Shown here one piece after another: positions 42,555 through 53,546 of a DNA stretch of 64,000 nucleotides. Position numbers and translations under genes: made by a program. The stretch is from assembly GCF_004341105.1 (NCBI RefSeq), contig NZ_SLZK01000001.1:62001-126000 (forward strand), given 5' to 3'. Under the pieces are notes generated by a model. The model worked only from the letters and a program-made list of their open reading frames with translations, ran no database searches and was not told where the DNA came from. This stretch comes from Rhizobium sp. BK418. GTDB taxonomy: Bacteria > Pseudomonadota > Alphaproteobacteria > Rhizobiales > Rhizobiaceae. Every line of letters starts with the position of its first letter. The first letter of the stretch is position 1.

Positions 42555-42679
42555 GCCTATCTCCAGCCCGGAGGGCCGCTATTGCCGCGGTCTGTCGCCG
42601 TTCCAGCGAGATATGTTACCGGCTGGCGGAATACAACATTGATAGGAACTTTATAAGCGCAGTGTTGCGGACCGGCCCT

Positions 42680-42706
42680 AACAAAACGGCGGCCCGGAGG
42701 CCGCCG
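42680..42706 (-). terminator. terminator of the LysM-domain gene
   Basis: On the minus strand CGGCGGCC pairs with GGCCGCCG (42687-42706), then TTTTGT. It is 11 bases after the stop of the LysM gene. Confidence 0.8.
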
Positions 42707-42716
42707 CTTATCGTTT

Positions 42717-44717
42717 CTAGAGATGGCCGCCGGAGAGCCGCTTGCGGTGAAGCTCCTCGGCATTCGGCAGCGCATCCTTCGGAAGGCCGAAGATCTGGCC
42801 AGGGCGAATGCGGTCCGGATTGGGGATCTTGTCTTCGTTGGCGATGTAGATCGTTGTGTAGCGTACACCGGCGCCATAGACGCGGCGGGAAATCTGCCAC
42901 AGCGTATCGCCGCGGCGGATGATGACCGCATTGTTGTTTGCCGTCAGAGGTGCCTGTTCGATCGTCTTCGGTTGGCCGGCGGCGGATACCTCGTTCGACG
43001 GCGTGGCATTGGGGACCGTCAGCTGGGCAATGATCGCGCCGAGCTTGTCGAGCGCCGCGCCGACTGATTTAGCATCCTTCGGCAGACCCTGCAGCACTGT
43101 CAGTGCATTCGAGGCGACCTGCGAGGCGGATGCCGATGCCTGCTTGAAGGCGTCGGTCGCATCGACGGCAGGATGGAAATCGACGAGCGAGCGCAGTGCA
43201 AATTCGGTCGCCGAGCGGGCTGCCGCAAGCTGTTCCGTGCCTGGGATCTTGCCATCTGCAAACAGGCCCTTCAGTAGGCCGAAAGCTTTCGTCGCGTCAC
43301 CCTTGAGTTTGCCAAGCTCGCCTTCATCAACCGCCGCAATCGCCTGATTGCTGTTGGCATTGTTGCCGGGCCCGGCCGCAACGGTGACCTGATCGCCTGC
43401 AGGACGGTTGAAATTGACAGAGGCGCGCACGAGCACCTTGCCGGCGCCATCAACGACGTCGACGCGGATCTTGTGGTCGCCGACCGACAGATCCATCACG
43501 CCTTCGATGACGAAGTGACCGTCCGACCCTGCGGTATCCTTGCCGATCATCGCATCATCGGCATAACCGACGACCTTCGCATTGGCGCGCGTCGTACCGG
43601 CAACGAAGATTTTGTTGCCCTCGATTTCGACAGCGCTGACCACCACGTCGGCCGTGTTATCGCCGCCCTGCTGGGTGCCGGGAACGGCTGGTGCCGTTTT
43701 GGCACCATCGCCTGAGCTTGCGGGCATATTCGGGGTTTGTATGGCGACTTCGTCGTTTGCTGCAGCATTCAATCCAGACGCAGAGGCATCATTGGCGGTC
43801 GGCGGCTGGGCGCTGGCGATCTCAGCCTTCGGCGCTGTGATGATACGGCTTGCCGTGCCGGGCTTGGAGACCATGGCAAGCAGCTCGCTGCCGCTACCGT
43901 CCTTCGGCACGGAAACGGTCGCGACTTCTTCAGAGAGGGTAGTCTTGCCATCCTTGCCCGTGACCTTCAACACCAGCTGATGGTCGCCCGCGGGAAGCGG
44001 GTTGTTGAGAACGGCAGCAAAATCGCCGGTGCCGTCGACATCGGTCGTCATGACCACCTTGTCGCCGTCGAGGACTTCCAGCTTGCCATGCGGCTCGGCC
44101 GAGCCGGCGATGACGGTCGAGCCGTCGGGCTCGACGCGCAGCACGTCGAATGCCGGGATCTTCGGGCCAGTGCTGGAAGCGCTATCGGCAGTGCCCGCAG
44201 GCTCGGGCGCGCCGGTTAGAGCGGCCTCAGCTTTTCCAAGCGCGGCCAGGGCATCGGCGGCATTTTCAGGCAGATTCTGGATGATGCCGCGTGCCTTGCC
44301 CGCACCGTCCTTGGCCTTGGAAACGAGGCCTGCGGTTCCGGTGTCGAGGCCTTCGGGGGCGGCGAAATCGACGATCGCGGTCAGCGCATTCACCGCTGCC
44401 GTCTTGGCGCCTGCAAGCGCATCGGCGGCAGGCGCCTTGCCATCGGCAAACAGTGCTTTCAGGCCGGAGATGGTCTGGCCGGCATCGGCGGTGAGGCTGG
44501 CGAGCTTCTGGGTGACAGCCGTGGCATCGGCGACAGCCGAGCGGGAAGTCTTAGACGCTTCGTTAACCGTATTGTTGACCTCGGTGCCGGCCTGGTTGAT
44601 GGCGTCCCCCACTTTCGCCACATCGGAGCCGAGACGGGGCATGACGAAAAACACCATCAGTATGATTGCGATTACGAGCACTGCGAGGGCCAGCAAGCCG
44701 GCACGGTTTTTCATCAT
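42717..44717 (-). CDS. membrane-anchored LysM protein with two Ig-like domains and a duplicated helical module
   Basis: The 666-residue protein has an N-terminal membrane anchor (LLALAVLVIAIILMVFFVM, about 7-25), a helical module (about 85-180), an Ig-like domain (about 200-285), a Pro/Ala linker and a second Ig-like domain (about 370-455). A second copy of the helical module (about 480-590) and a C-terminal LysM domain (RRGDTLWQISRRVYG...RIRPGQIFGLP) follow. LysM binds peptidoglycan, so the protein should span the periplasm. Similar Ig-LysM proteins are conserved in Rhizobiales without clear function. The first of two ATG codons follows GGGAGACGTA. It is divergent from the LOG gene. Confidence 0.88.
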   Translation of the reverse strand: MMKNRAGLLALAVLVIAIILMVFFVMPRLGSDVAKVGDAINQAGTEVNNTVNEASKTSRSAVADATAVTQKLASLTADAGQTISGLKALFADGKAPAADALAGAKTAAVNALTAIVDFAAPEGLDTGTAGLVSKAKDGAGKARGIIQNLPENAADALAALGKAEAALTGAPEPAGTADSASSTGPKIPAFDVLRVEPDGSTVIAGSAEPHGKLEVLDGDKVVMTTDVDGTGDFAAVLNNPLPAGDHQLVLKVTGKDGKTTLSEEVATVSVPKDGSGSELLAMVSKPGTASRIITAPKAEIASAQPPTANDASASGLNAAANDEVAIQTPNMPASSGDGAKTAPAVPGTQQGGDNTADVVVSAVEIEGNKIFVAGTTRANAKVVGYADDAMIGKDTAGSDGHFVIEGVMDLSVGDHKIRVDVVDGAGKVLVRASVNFNRPAGDQVTVAAGPGNNANSNQAIAAVDEGELGKLKGDATKAFGLLKGLFADGKIPGTEQLAAARSATEFALRSLVDFHPAVDATDAFKQASASASQVASNALTVLQGLPKDAKSVGAALDKLGAIIAQLTVPNATPSNEVSAAGQPKTIEQAPLTANNNAVIIRRGDTLWQISRRVYGAGVRYTTIYIANEDKIPNPDRIRPGQIFGLPKDALPNAEELHRKRLSGGHL

Positions 44718-44873
44718 TACGTCTCCCAAGGCGGCAAATTGCCGTAGTATCCAGAAATTGCTAGCGATTCCCTTTGCTTTCCACAAGCATTCAAAGCAAT
44801 TACACAAGCCCGGCGCGCCGCTTTTCAGTCAATTTTCTTGACTGCATTGAAATGGAATAGTTGTTTTTCCCCT

Positions 44874-45497
44874 ATGAGCGAACAATCTGTATCGATTCGA
44901 TCCATCTGCGTTTACTGCGGTTCTCGACCGGGACGCGATCCTTCCCATATGGCCGCCGGCCGCGCACTCGGAAAAGAGATCGCCGAATATGGCCTTCGCC
45001 TCGTCTATGGCGGCGGCACGAAAGGCATCATGGGGGCTGTAGCCAGCGGGACCTTATCCAATGGTGGTCAGGTAACGGGCATCATTCCCGAGTTCCTGAT
45101 CGATATGGAAGCGACTCGCCATTCCCTAGGCCAGCTCAACGAGCTTATTGTAACTCCTGACATGCATGCGCGCAAACACGCGATGTTCGAGCGCTCCGAC
45201 GCTTTCGTTGCCCTGCCTGGAGGCATCGGCACGCTGGAGGAGATCGTCGAGATCATGACCTGGGCGCAGCTCGGCCGTCACGAGAAGCCGATGGTTTTCG
45301 CCAACATCAACGGCTTCTGGGATCCGATGATGGAGCTCCTGCGTCACATGACGGGCGAGGGCTTCCTGCACACCGCCCATCGCGTCCAGCCGCTTGTCGT
45401 CGACGAGATCTCTGGCATCATTCCCGCGATCATGGCACAGGCAGCAGAGCTTGCCGCCGACCGCAGCGGCGAAGACGACGTGATCTCGAAGATGTAG
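44874..45497 (+). CDS. LOG-family cytokinin-activating phosphoribohydrolase
   Basis: The 207-residue protein has the LOG signature pair GGGTKGIMG and PGGIGTLEE (the Arg/Glu catalytic region) and a Rossmann-like lysine-decarboxylase-type fold. Proteins of this family remove ribose 5'-phosphate from cytokinin nucleotides or AMP-like substrates. In a plant-associated bacterium, cytokinin release is plausible but not shown. The frame opens at 44838; the ATG at 44874 (MSEQSVSIRS) is used. A REP-like element follows four bases after the stop. Confidence 0.9.
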   Translation: MSEQSVSIRSICVYCGSRPGRDPSHMAAGRALGKEIAEYGLRLVYGGGTKGIMGAVASGTLSNGGQVTGIIPEFLIDMEATRHSLGQLNELIVTPDMHARKHAMFERSDAFVALPGGIGTLEEIVEIMTWAQLGRHEKPMVFANINGFWDPMMELLRHMTGEGFLHTAHRVQPLVVDEISGIIPAIMAQAAELAADRSGEDDVISKM

Positions 45498-45500
45498 TGA

Positions 45501-45544
45501 GCAATTCCAGCAAAAGTGTGTAACGGTTTCGCGTCCGGAATTGC
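45501..45544. repeat. REP-like element after the LOG gene
   Basis: Exact inverted ends GCAATTCC / GGAATTGC enclose AGCAAAAGTGTGTAACGG, matching the core of the elements at 23008 (CAAAAGTGTGCAGCGG). The ends differ but are again palindromic, suggesting paired change of the two arms. Confidence 0.75.
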
Positions 45545-45563
45545 GTCAGAAATACTCGCGAGC

Positions 45564-46478
45564 CTAACGCCCGCGTGATGTCCTGAGCATGGACCAGGTG
45601 TAGAAGAAGAGGCCGGCCCAGATCAGCGGAAAGGCGATCATGCGCGCCGTATCAAGCTCCTCTCCGAAGCCGAAAATGGCGATGACGAAGATCATCGTCG
45701 GCGCGATATATTGCATGATGCCGATGGTCGATAATTTGAGCAGCTTGGCGCCATTGGCATAGATCATCAGCGGCACGGCGGTGATCAGCCCGCAGCCGAG
45801 CAGGAGCACGGTATCGCTGAGGCCGGTGCGGTACAAGTGCCCCTCGCCGGTGACGAACTCCAGATAGAGAATGTAGAGCAGAGCCGGCAGGCTGAGGATC
45901 AGCACCTCCAGAAAGAAACCTTGGTTCGGCCCAAGCGGCAGCGTCTTGCGAAACAGCGCATAGAAGCCCCAGCTGATCGCCAGCGTCAGCGCCACCCAGG
46001 GAATGCCGCCGCTGTCGAAGGCGAGCACGACGACTGCAAGGCCGGCAAGACAGATCGCCGCGATCTGCATCGGCTGCAGCTTTTCCTTCAGCAGCACCGC
46101 GCCGAGGAAGATGCTGAAGAGCGGGTTGATGAAATAACCCATGGCCGCATCGAGCGAATGGCCGGCACCGATCGCCCAGACATAGGTACCCCAGTTGACG
46201 GTGATCAGCGCCGCAGTCATGACCGCCATGCCGAGCATGCGCGGTGAACGTAGCGCAATCGCGACATCCTGCGTGCGTCCCAGGACCAGGAGCACGATGC
46301 CGGCAAGCGGCAGCGACCAGAGAATACGGTGGGCGATGACTTCGGCCGGCGAAATGTGCGCGACCGCCTTCATGTAGATCGGCAGAAAGCCCCACAGAAG
46401 ATAGGCCGTCAGCGCGAAGGCAAAGCCGCGTGGACTGTCTTCGTTCTTGATCAAGGAGGCGCTTGCATCGACAGACAT
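45564..46478 (-). CDS. rarD: EamA/RarD family transporter
   Basis: The 304-residue protein has ten predicted membrane helices in two EamA repeats. The RarD-type start reads RGFAFALTAYLLWGFLPIYM, with HRILWSLPLAG and NWGTYVWAIG motifs. Members of the drug/metabolite transporter superfamily move small molecules; the RarD substrate is not settled. It is convergent with the LOG gene. Confidence 0.9.
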   Translation of the reverse strand: MSVDASASLIKNEDSPRGFAFALTAYLLWGFLPIYMKAVAHISPAEVIAHRILWSLPLAGIVLLVLGRTQDVAIALRSPRMLGMAVMTAALITVNWGTYVWAIGAGHSLDAAMGYFINPLFSIFLGAVLLKEKLQPMQIAAICLAGLAVVVLAFDSGGIPWVALTLAISWGFYALFRKTLPLGPNQGFFLEVLILSLPALLYILYLEFVTGEGHLYRTGLSDTVLLLGCGLITAVPLMIYANGAKLLKLSTIGIMQYIAPTMIFVIAIFGFGEELDTARMIAFPLIWAGLFFYTWSMLRTSRGR

Positions 46479-46593
46479 CGGGTGTTTCCATCTTTGTTCT
46501 GTTTCTGATCCGCATTAGCTTAAGCGGCGTGAATAGGCCAATTCATTTCAGTGAATGGATCGGCACTTGCCCGGCGACGGGCAGAGGCAAACC

Positions 46594-47454
46594 ATGGACG
46601 AACAGGAACTGCTGATTTGCCGGCAAGCCTATGCCATTCAGATGCTCGCGAAGATGGGCATCGCGGGCGACGAACGGCTGCGGCAGGTCTTTGCCACGGT
46701 GCCGCGCGAGGATTTCCTGGATCCGCCGCCATGGCGTATGGCGAGCGGCATCGGCTATCAGGACATGCCGTCGACCGATCCCGTCATCCTCTATCAAGAT
46801 GTCCTGATTGCGCTGCAGGAGGACCGGCAGGTCAACAACGGCAGCCCCTCGCTGCATGCGCTCGGCCTTCACTGGCTCGCGCCGAAACCCGGCGAGACGG
46901 CCTGCCATATCGGTGCCGGCGGTGGCTATTATACCGCCATGCTGTCGCATCTAGTCGGTCACGACGGCCATGTCGTGGCGATCGAGTATGACCGCGATCT
47001 CGCCGCCCGCGCCGCCGCCAGTCTGGCTCCCTATGGCAATGTCGAGGTCATCTGCGGCAACGGTCTGGAATGGCCGCAGTCGTCATCCGACGTGATCTAC
47101 GTCAATTTCGCGGTTCACAGACCGGCCGAAACCTGGATCGACCATCTTGCTGTCGGCGGCAGGCTGATCTTTCCGCTCAGCGCCCCCTCCCGTGATGGCA
47201 GGGATAATTTGCGTCCGCTCAGCGCCCGCGGCGGCTTTTTCTTGATCCAGCGCACGCCGGGTGACTATCGCGCGCGTTATCTGAGCTCTACCGTCTTCGT
47301 CTGGGGCCATGGAGCGACCGGTACGCTCGAGACTTACAAGACGCTCGAAGCCAGCTTCCGGCGTGGCGGCATGGACGAGGTCACGCGGCTGCGCTGGAAG
47401 ACACCAACAGAAGAGGACGAATGGTATTCGGAGGAGGACTGGGGCCTCCTATAG
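46594..47454 (+). CDS. protein-L-isoaspartate O-methyltransferase family protein
   Basis: The 286-residue protein has the PCMT-type N-terminus (QAYAIQMLAKMGIAGDERLRQVF...VPREDFL) and the SAM-binding motif HIGAGGGYYTAML. It is longer than classic Pcm (about 210 residues) with a C-terminal extension containing EEDEWYSEEDWGLL. Classic Pcm repairs isoaspartate in aged proteins; in this longer group methylation of another target is possible. The ATG at 46594 follows GCAGAGGCAAACC. Confidence 0.85.
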   Translation: MDEQELLICRQAYAIQMLAKMGIAGDERLRQVFATVPREDFLDPPPWRMASGIGYQDMPSTDPVILYQDVLIALQEDRQVNNGSPSLHALGLHWLAPKPGETACHIGAGGGYYTAMLSHLVGHDGHVVAIEYDRDLAARAAASLAPYGNVEVICGNGLEWPQSSSDVIYVNFAVHRPAETWIDHLAVGGRLIFPLSAPSRDGRDNLRPLSARGGFFLIQRTPGDYRARYLSSTVFVWGHGATGTLETYKTLEASFRRGGMDEVTRLRWKTPTEEDEWYSEEDWGLL

Positions 47455-47470
47455 AATATTTCACACAATC

Positions 47471-47495
47471 GCGGCCGCAAACCGCGGCCGCTTTT
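47471..47495 (+). terminator. terminator between the PCMT-like gene and cimA
   Basis: GCGGCCGC (47471-47478) pairs with GCGGCCGC (47484-47491), loop AAACC, followed by TTTT. It lies 17 bases after the plus-strand stop and just beyond the convergent cimA stop. Confidence 0.8.
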
Positions 47496-47508
47496 GCACT
47501 GCTTCATC

Positions 47509-49125
47509 TTACTCGGCGGCGATCTTGCCCGCGAGCTGCCGGTTCTTCATCAGCTTGTAGATGACAGAATCCATCAATGCCTGGAACGAGGCGTCGATGA
47601 TGTTGTCGGAAACGCCGACAGTCCACCAGCGCACGCCGCTGGAATCGGTGGATTCGATCAAAACGCGCGTGATGGCGTCGGTGCCGCCATTGAGGATACG
47701 CACCTTGAAGTCGGCAAGCACGAGATCGTCGATTTCATGCTGGTATTTGCCGAAGTCCTTGCGTAGCGCAAGGTCGAGCGCATTGACCGGGCCTTCGGCT
47801 TCCGCCACCGACATCAGCGTCTGCCCGTCGATGCTGATCTTCACCACGGCTTCGGAGACGATCTTTATACGGCCGTGGGAATCGAAGCGCCGTTCGATCA
47901 TCACCCTGAAGCCATCGAGCGAGAAGAAATCCGGGATGGTGCCCATGGTGCGCCGCGCTAAAAGCTCGAAGCTTGCATCCGCACCCTCATAGGCATAGCC
48001 GGACGCCTCGCGCTCCTTGACGATGGAAATCAGGAGATCAAGCTTCGGATCGTCCTTGGCGACGTCGATGCCGCGCCGCTTCAGCGCGTTGATGAAATTC
48101 GCCTTGCCGCCCTGATCCGAGACCATGACCTTGCGGAAATTGCCTACACTTTCCGGCGGCACGTGCTCGTAGGTGCGCGGGTCTTTCAGCAGCGCCGAAG
48201 CATGGATGCCGGCCTTCGTTGCAAAGGCGGAGGCGCCGACATAGGGCATCTGATGATCGGGCGAGCGATTGAGGAGCTCGTCGAAGGCATGCGACAGGCG
48301 GGTGAGGTTCGTGAGTCGCTCCGCATCGATCGTCGTTTCGAAGCGGGTGTTATAGGCGCTCTTCAAGGCCAGCGTCGGGATCAGCGTCACCAGATTGGCA
48401 TTGCCGCAGCGCTCGCCGATGCCGTTGAGCGTACCCTGGATCTGGCGCACGCCGGCCTCGACGGCGGCAAGCGAATTGGCAACGGCCTGGCCGGTATCGT
48501 TATGCGCATGGATGCCGAGACGGTCGCCCGGCACGCCTGCGGCGATCACGGCTTCGACGATGGCGCGGATCTCCGGCGGCTGCGTGCCGCCATTGGTGTC
48601 GCAGAGCACCACCCAACGCGCGCCGTTCTCATAAGCAATCTTGGCGCAGGCGAGCGCATATTCCGGATTGGCCTTGTAGCCATCGAAGAAATGCTCGCAG
48701 TCGACCAACGCTTCTTTGCCGGCGGCAACCGCGGCCTTGACGCTTTCGGCGATACATTCGAGGTTTTCTTCATTGGTGCAGCCGAGCGCGACCTGCACAT
48801 GATAGTCCCAGCTCTTGGCGACAAAACAGATCGCGTCGCTGCGCGCCTGCAGCAGGCTGGTGATACCGGGATCGTTCGAGACGGAAACACCTGGACGCTT
48901 GGTCATGCCGAAGGCGACGAAAGTAGCCCGGCTGGTGCGCTTTTCGGCGAAGAAGGTGGTATCGGTCGGATTCGCGCCCGGATAGCCACCCTCGACATAA
49001 TCGAGCCCGAACTCGTCCAGCATGCCTGCAATCGCAATCTTGTCCTCGACTGAAAAGTCGATGCCGGGTGTCTGCTGCCCGTCCCGAAGCGTCGTGTCGA
49101 AGAGGTAGATTCTTTCGCGTGTCAT
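47509..49125 (-). CDS. cimA: (R)-citramalate synthase
   Basis: The 538-residue protein has an HMGL-like catalytic barrel with FDTTLRDGQQTPG at residues 9-21, the metal ligands in GIHAHNDTG, and NGIGERCGNANL. A C-terminal LeuA dimer/allosteric domain is present (about 400-530). The length and EGGYPGANPTD motif separate it from 2-isopropylmalate synthase. It makes citramalate from pyruvate and acetyl-CoA, a threonine-independent route to isoleucine. The isoleucine-binding domain suggests feedback control. It is 30 bases after pip and probably the last gene of the cysS run. Confidence 0.92.
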   Translation of the reverse strand: MTRERIYLFDTTLRDGQQTPGIDFSVEDKIAIAGMLDEFGLDYVEGGYPGANPTDTTFFAEKRTSRATFVAFGMTKRPGVSVSNDPGITSLLQARSDAICFVAKSWDYHVQVALGCTNEENLECIAESVKAAVAAGKEALVDCEHFFDGYKANPEYALACAKIAYENGARWVVLCDTNGGTQPPEIRAIVEAVIAAGVPGDRLGIHAHNDTGQAVANSLAAVEAGVRQIQGTLNGIGERCGNANLVTLIPTLALKSAYNTRFETTIDAERLTNLTRLSHAFDELLNRSPDHQMPYVGASAFATKAGIHASALLKDPRTYEHVPPESVGNFRKVMVSDQGGKANFINALKRRGIDVAKDDPKLDLLISIVKEREASGYAYEGADASFELLARRTMGTIPDFFSLDGFRVMIERRFDSHGRIKIVSEAVVKISIDGQTLMSVAEAEGPVNALDLALRKDFGKYQHEIDDLVLADFKVRILNGGTDAITRVLIESTDSSGVRWWTVGVSDNIIDASFQALMDSVIYKLMKNRQLAGKIAAE

Positions 49126-49155
49126 GGTGGTGTTTCCTGTCGCCGCTTGCGGCTT

Positions 49156-50584
<1,429 letters not shown>

Positions 50585-50588
<4 letters not shown>

Positions 50589-51061
50589 GGATGAGCTCCT
50601 GAAGGCCAGTCGGGTGTATCGTGGTCGGGATGCTGATTGGACACGATCTCGTGGAGGAAGGATTCAGCCTCCTGATCCGCCTCTGTTCGCTCTCCCGGCA
50701 GTTCGTGCAGGTGATCGACAAAATCGATCTTGGCTTCGATACCCCACTGGATGCTCGGCGGAAAGGCCGCGGGATCATCGAACGCACCGGCCGCAACCGC
50801 CATTCCATCCGGCGCCTCATAGGTCAGCGGTGTGCCGCAATCGCCGCAGAAACCGCGGCTGACGAGGTTGGAGGACCGGAAGATCTTCCGCTCTCCCCTG
50901 GTCCACTCGAACTCCATTTGGCGCACCGAAACCAGCGGCGCATAATAGGCACCGAACGCCTTCTGGCACATGCGGCAATGACAGATGGAGGCGTGATGAG
51001 ACAGGCCGCGTGCCCGAAACCGGATCGCCCCGCATTGGCAGCCGCCAGTATAGGTGTTCAT
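50585..51061 (-). CDS. GFA (glutathione-dependent formaldehyde-activating-like) protein B
   Basis: The 158-residue protein carries [19 protein letters not shown] and [10 protein letters not shown], and ends [11 protein letters not shown], clearly a paralogue of the next gene. The ATG at 51059-51061 follows GGGAGGTGAAGAA and overlaps the cysS stop by four bases; a start five codons upstream is less likely. Its zinc-ligand pattern is intact. Function is not known. Confidence 0.9.
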
Positions 51062-52434
51062 TTCTTCACCTCCCACGTCGTCACGCGCTCACCCGTTGCC
51101 GGATCCTTGCCATCCTTGAGCTGAATGCCCTCGGCGGCGAGCGTATCGCGGATCCTGTCGGCCTCGGCAAAATTCTTCGCCTTCAGGAGCTCGAGGCGTG
51201 CCTTGACCCGGGCATCGATTTCCATCGCCACTGCCTCGTCGATCTCGGTCTTTTTCGGCAGCACGCCAAGGAGCGCGGCACTGGCGGCAAAGACCGCATC
51301 GTTGCCGGATTGTGCCAGCGCATGCAGCGCCTGGACGGCGGCGACCGTATTGAGATCGTCGGCCAGCGCATTCAGCACCGTCTCGTCCGGCTTGGCGTTA
51401 CCGGGTTCGGCTGCCGGCCATTTGGCAAGCAGGCGTTCAGCCTCCTCCAGCCGCTTGACCGAGAAGTCGATGGGCTCGCGGTAATGCGTCATCAGCATGG
51501 CAAGACGCAGCACTTCGCCCGGCCATTGCCGGCCGGCGAAAGTCTCCGTGTGCAGCAACTCGTAGATGGTGACGAAATTGCCTTCGGATTTCGACATCTT
51601 GCGGCCTTCGACCTGCAGGAAGCCGTTGTGCATCCAGACATTCGCCATCACGTCCGTGCCATGGGCGCAGCGAGACTGGGCGATCTCGTTTTCATGGTGC
51701 GGGAAGATCAGGTCCAGACCGCCGCCATGGATATCGAAGACGTCGCCGAGATAGCGCCCGCTCATGGCCGAGCATTCGATATGCCAGCCCGGACGACCGC
51801 GGCCCCAGGGGCTTTCCCAACCGGGTTCGTTCTCGTCGGAGAGTTTCCAGAGCACGAAATCGCCGGGGTTCTTCTTGTGAGCATCGACCGCGACGCGGGC
51901 GCCGGCCTGCTGTTCGTCGAGATTGCGCTTGGAAAGCTGTCCGTAATCGGCCATCGACTTCGTATCGAACAGCACCTCGCCCGATGCCTGATAGGCATGG
52001 CCGCGCGCAATCAGCCGCTCGATGATCTCGACCATCTGGGCGATATTGTCGGTGGCACGCGGCTGCACGGTCGGCTCGAGTGAGCCGAGTGCCAAGGCGT
52101 CGTCGAGAAACTGTTTCTCGGTTTTTTCCGTCACCGCCCGGATCGCCGCATTCAGCGGCAGGCCCGGATAATCCCGTAGCGCCCGTGCGTTGATCTTGTC
52201 ATCGACGTCGGTGATGTTGCGCGCATAGGTGACATGGTTTTCGCCATAGACATGGCGCAGCAGGCGGAACAAAACGTCGAAGACGATGACCGGCCGTGCA
52301 TTGCCGATATGGGCGAAATCATAGACCGTCGGGCCGCACACATACATGCGGACGTTTTCGGCATCAATCGGCTTGAAAACCGATTTCTCCCGCGTCAGCG
52401 TATTGTACAGCTTCAGTTCCGGCGTGCCGCCCAT
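51058..52434 (-). CDS. cysS: cysteinyl-tRNA synthetase
   Basis: The 458-residue class I synthetase has Cys33 in YVCGPTVYD (zinc/substrate site), the HIGN signature (residues 42-45) and the KMSKS loop ([11 protein letters not shown]). It charges tRNA-Cys. It is the first gene in a run cysS - gfaB - gfaA - pip - cimA with three four-base overlaps and one 30-base gap. The start at 52432-52434 follows GGAGAGTAAA. Confidence 0.97.
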   Translation of the reverse strand: MGGTPELKLYNTLTREKSVFKPIDAENVRMYVCGPTVYDFAHIGNARPVIVFDVLFRLLRHVYGENHVTYARNITDVDDKINARALRDYPGLPLNAAIRAVTEKTEKQFLDDALALGSLEPTVQPRATDNIAQMVEIIERLIARGHAYQASGEVLFDTKSMADYGQLSKRNLDEQQAGARVAVDAHKKNPGDFVLWKLSDENEPGWESPWGRGRPGWHIECSAMSGRYLGDVFDIHGGGLDLIFPHHENEIAQSRCAHGTDVMANVWMHNGFLQVEGRKMSKSEGNFVTIYELLHTETFAGRQWPGEVLRLAMLMTHYREPIDFSVKRLEEAERLLAKWPAAEPGNAKPDETVLNALADDLNTVAAVQALHALAQSGNDAVFAASAALLGVLPKKTEIDEAVAMEIDARVKARLELLKAKNFAEADRIRDTLAAEGIQLKDGKDPATGERVTTWEVKK

Positions 52435-52786
52435 TTTACTCTCCTAAAATGCATATGCAGAAAATACCACCACCGGCAGGCCGGGGCGTTTCGCATCTTT
52501 GGACATTTGGGAGACGAAAACGGCCAGGCCAGCTTTGGGCTAGCGAATAATCTTCCGGCAAATAATGCAGGTAACCGTTTTCATGACGCGTTTTATGGCG
52601 TGGGATCGGCGTTTGGTCAAGAGGGCGACAGCCCATCCGGCGGGAACTCGACCGATCCCTGCGAGGCGCTGACTGAAGGGACCGATGTCAGGCGAAAATA
52701 TGGTGCAGGCTCTGAAGCTTCCGCCATTCTCGCGGCGCAAATCGTCTTTAACCAGCGGACGCTGCTATAAATTATTGGGGGAACGA
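52435..52786. other. divergent promoter region, cysS and GH25 genes
   Basis: About 350 bases without a convincing gene separate the cysS start from the GH25 start. The GH25 frame remains open back to 52685 but without a ribosome binding site. No repeat or clear operator was seen. Confidence 0.4.
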
Positions 52787-53536
52787 GTGGGAAGATTGGT
52801 CCGGTGGGCGATCGGAGCGACTACAATTCTAATAGTCGCATCCGCTGCATATTTCGCATACGATTTTGGAATGCTTCGCTTCAACAATCCGTCACTGACC
52901 CGTTATCCGATCCAAGGCATCGATGTCAGTCATCACCAGGGTGCCGTTGATTGGAAGACCGTGGCTGCGCAGCTGAACGTGCGTTTCGCGATCATAAAGG
53001 CGACCGAAGGCGGCGATCACCGGGATTCCCGGTTCGCCGAGAACTGGCAGCGCGCGGGAGATGCGGGGCTGGTGAGAGGCGCCTATCACTTTTTCACCTT
53101 CTGCCGCCCGGGAAGAGATCAGGCGCAGAATGTCCTGGCAACTGTGCCGAAAACGCCGGACGCCTTGCCCATCGCCATCGACCTGGAATTTGTCGGCAAT
53201 TGCGACAAAGTACCAACGCTCGAGGAAATGGCGATGGAAGTGAACGCCTTCGTCACCGAGCTGAAGAGTGGCTTTCCCGAAAAGCCGATTTTTTACGTCA
53301 CGCAGGAATTTTTCGATCAATATCTGAAAGGTAATGAAACGCGCTTTCCCGATCATTACCTCTGGCTTCGAAGTGTATTCAAGGAGCCTGCGCAGGAAAG
53401 CTGCGGTCGCTGGTCGATCTGGCAATTTGCCGACAATGGTACGGTGGACGGCATTAAGGGGGCCGTGGACCTTAATGCACTGTGCCCATCGGAAACGGGC
53501 TTTGCACATCTCTTCCCGGCCGTTGCTACGAACTGA
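52787..53536 (+). CDS. membrane-anchored GH25 lysozyme-like muramidase
   Basis: The 249-residue protein has an N-terminal anchor (RWAIGATTILIVASAAYFAY) and a glycoside hydrolase family 25 domain. The catalytic acidic residues are in GIDVSHHQG and IAIDLEF. GH25 enzymes cut the glycan strands of peptidoglycan; here it would act in the periplasm. The start is a GTG at 52787 with GGGGGAACGA before it; an ATG at 52685 is open but would add a poor 34-residue lead. No phage genes are near, so it is a cell-wall enzyme rather than an endolysin. Confidence 0.88.
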   Translation: MGRLVRWAIGATTILIVASAAYFAYDFGMLRFNNPSLTRYPIQGIDVSHHQGAVDWKTVAAQLNVRFAIIKATEGGDHRDSRFAENWQRAGDAGLVRGAYHFFTFCRPGRDQAQNVLATVPKTPDALPIAIDLEFVGNCDKVPTLEEMAMEVNAFVTELKSGFPEKPIFYVTQEFFDQYLKGNETRFPDHYLWLRSVFKEPAQESCGRWSIWQFADNGTVDGIKGAVDLNALCPSETGFAHLFPAVATN

Positions 53537-53546
53537 GGACTCAGCC

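Noticed and set aside
52787..53536. GH25 lysozyme considered as a prophage endolysin
   Set aside because: It has its own membrane anchor, and no holin, tail, integrase or att-like repeat is near; neighbours are housekeeping genes.
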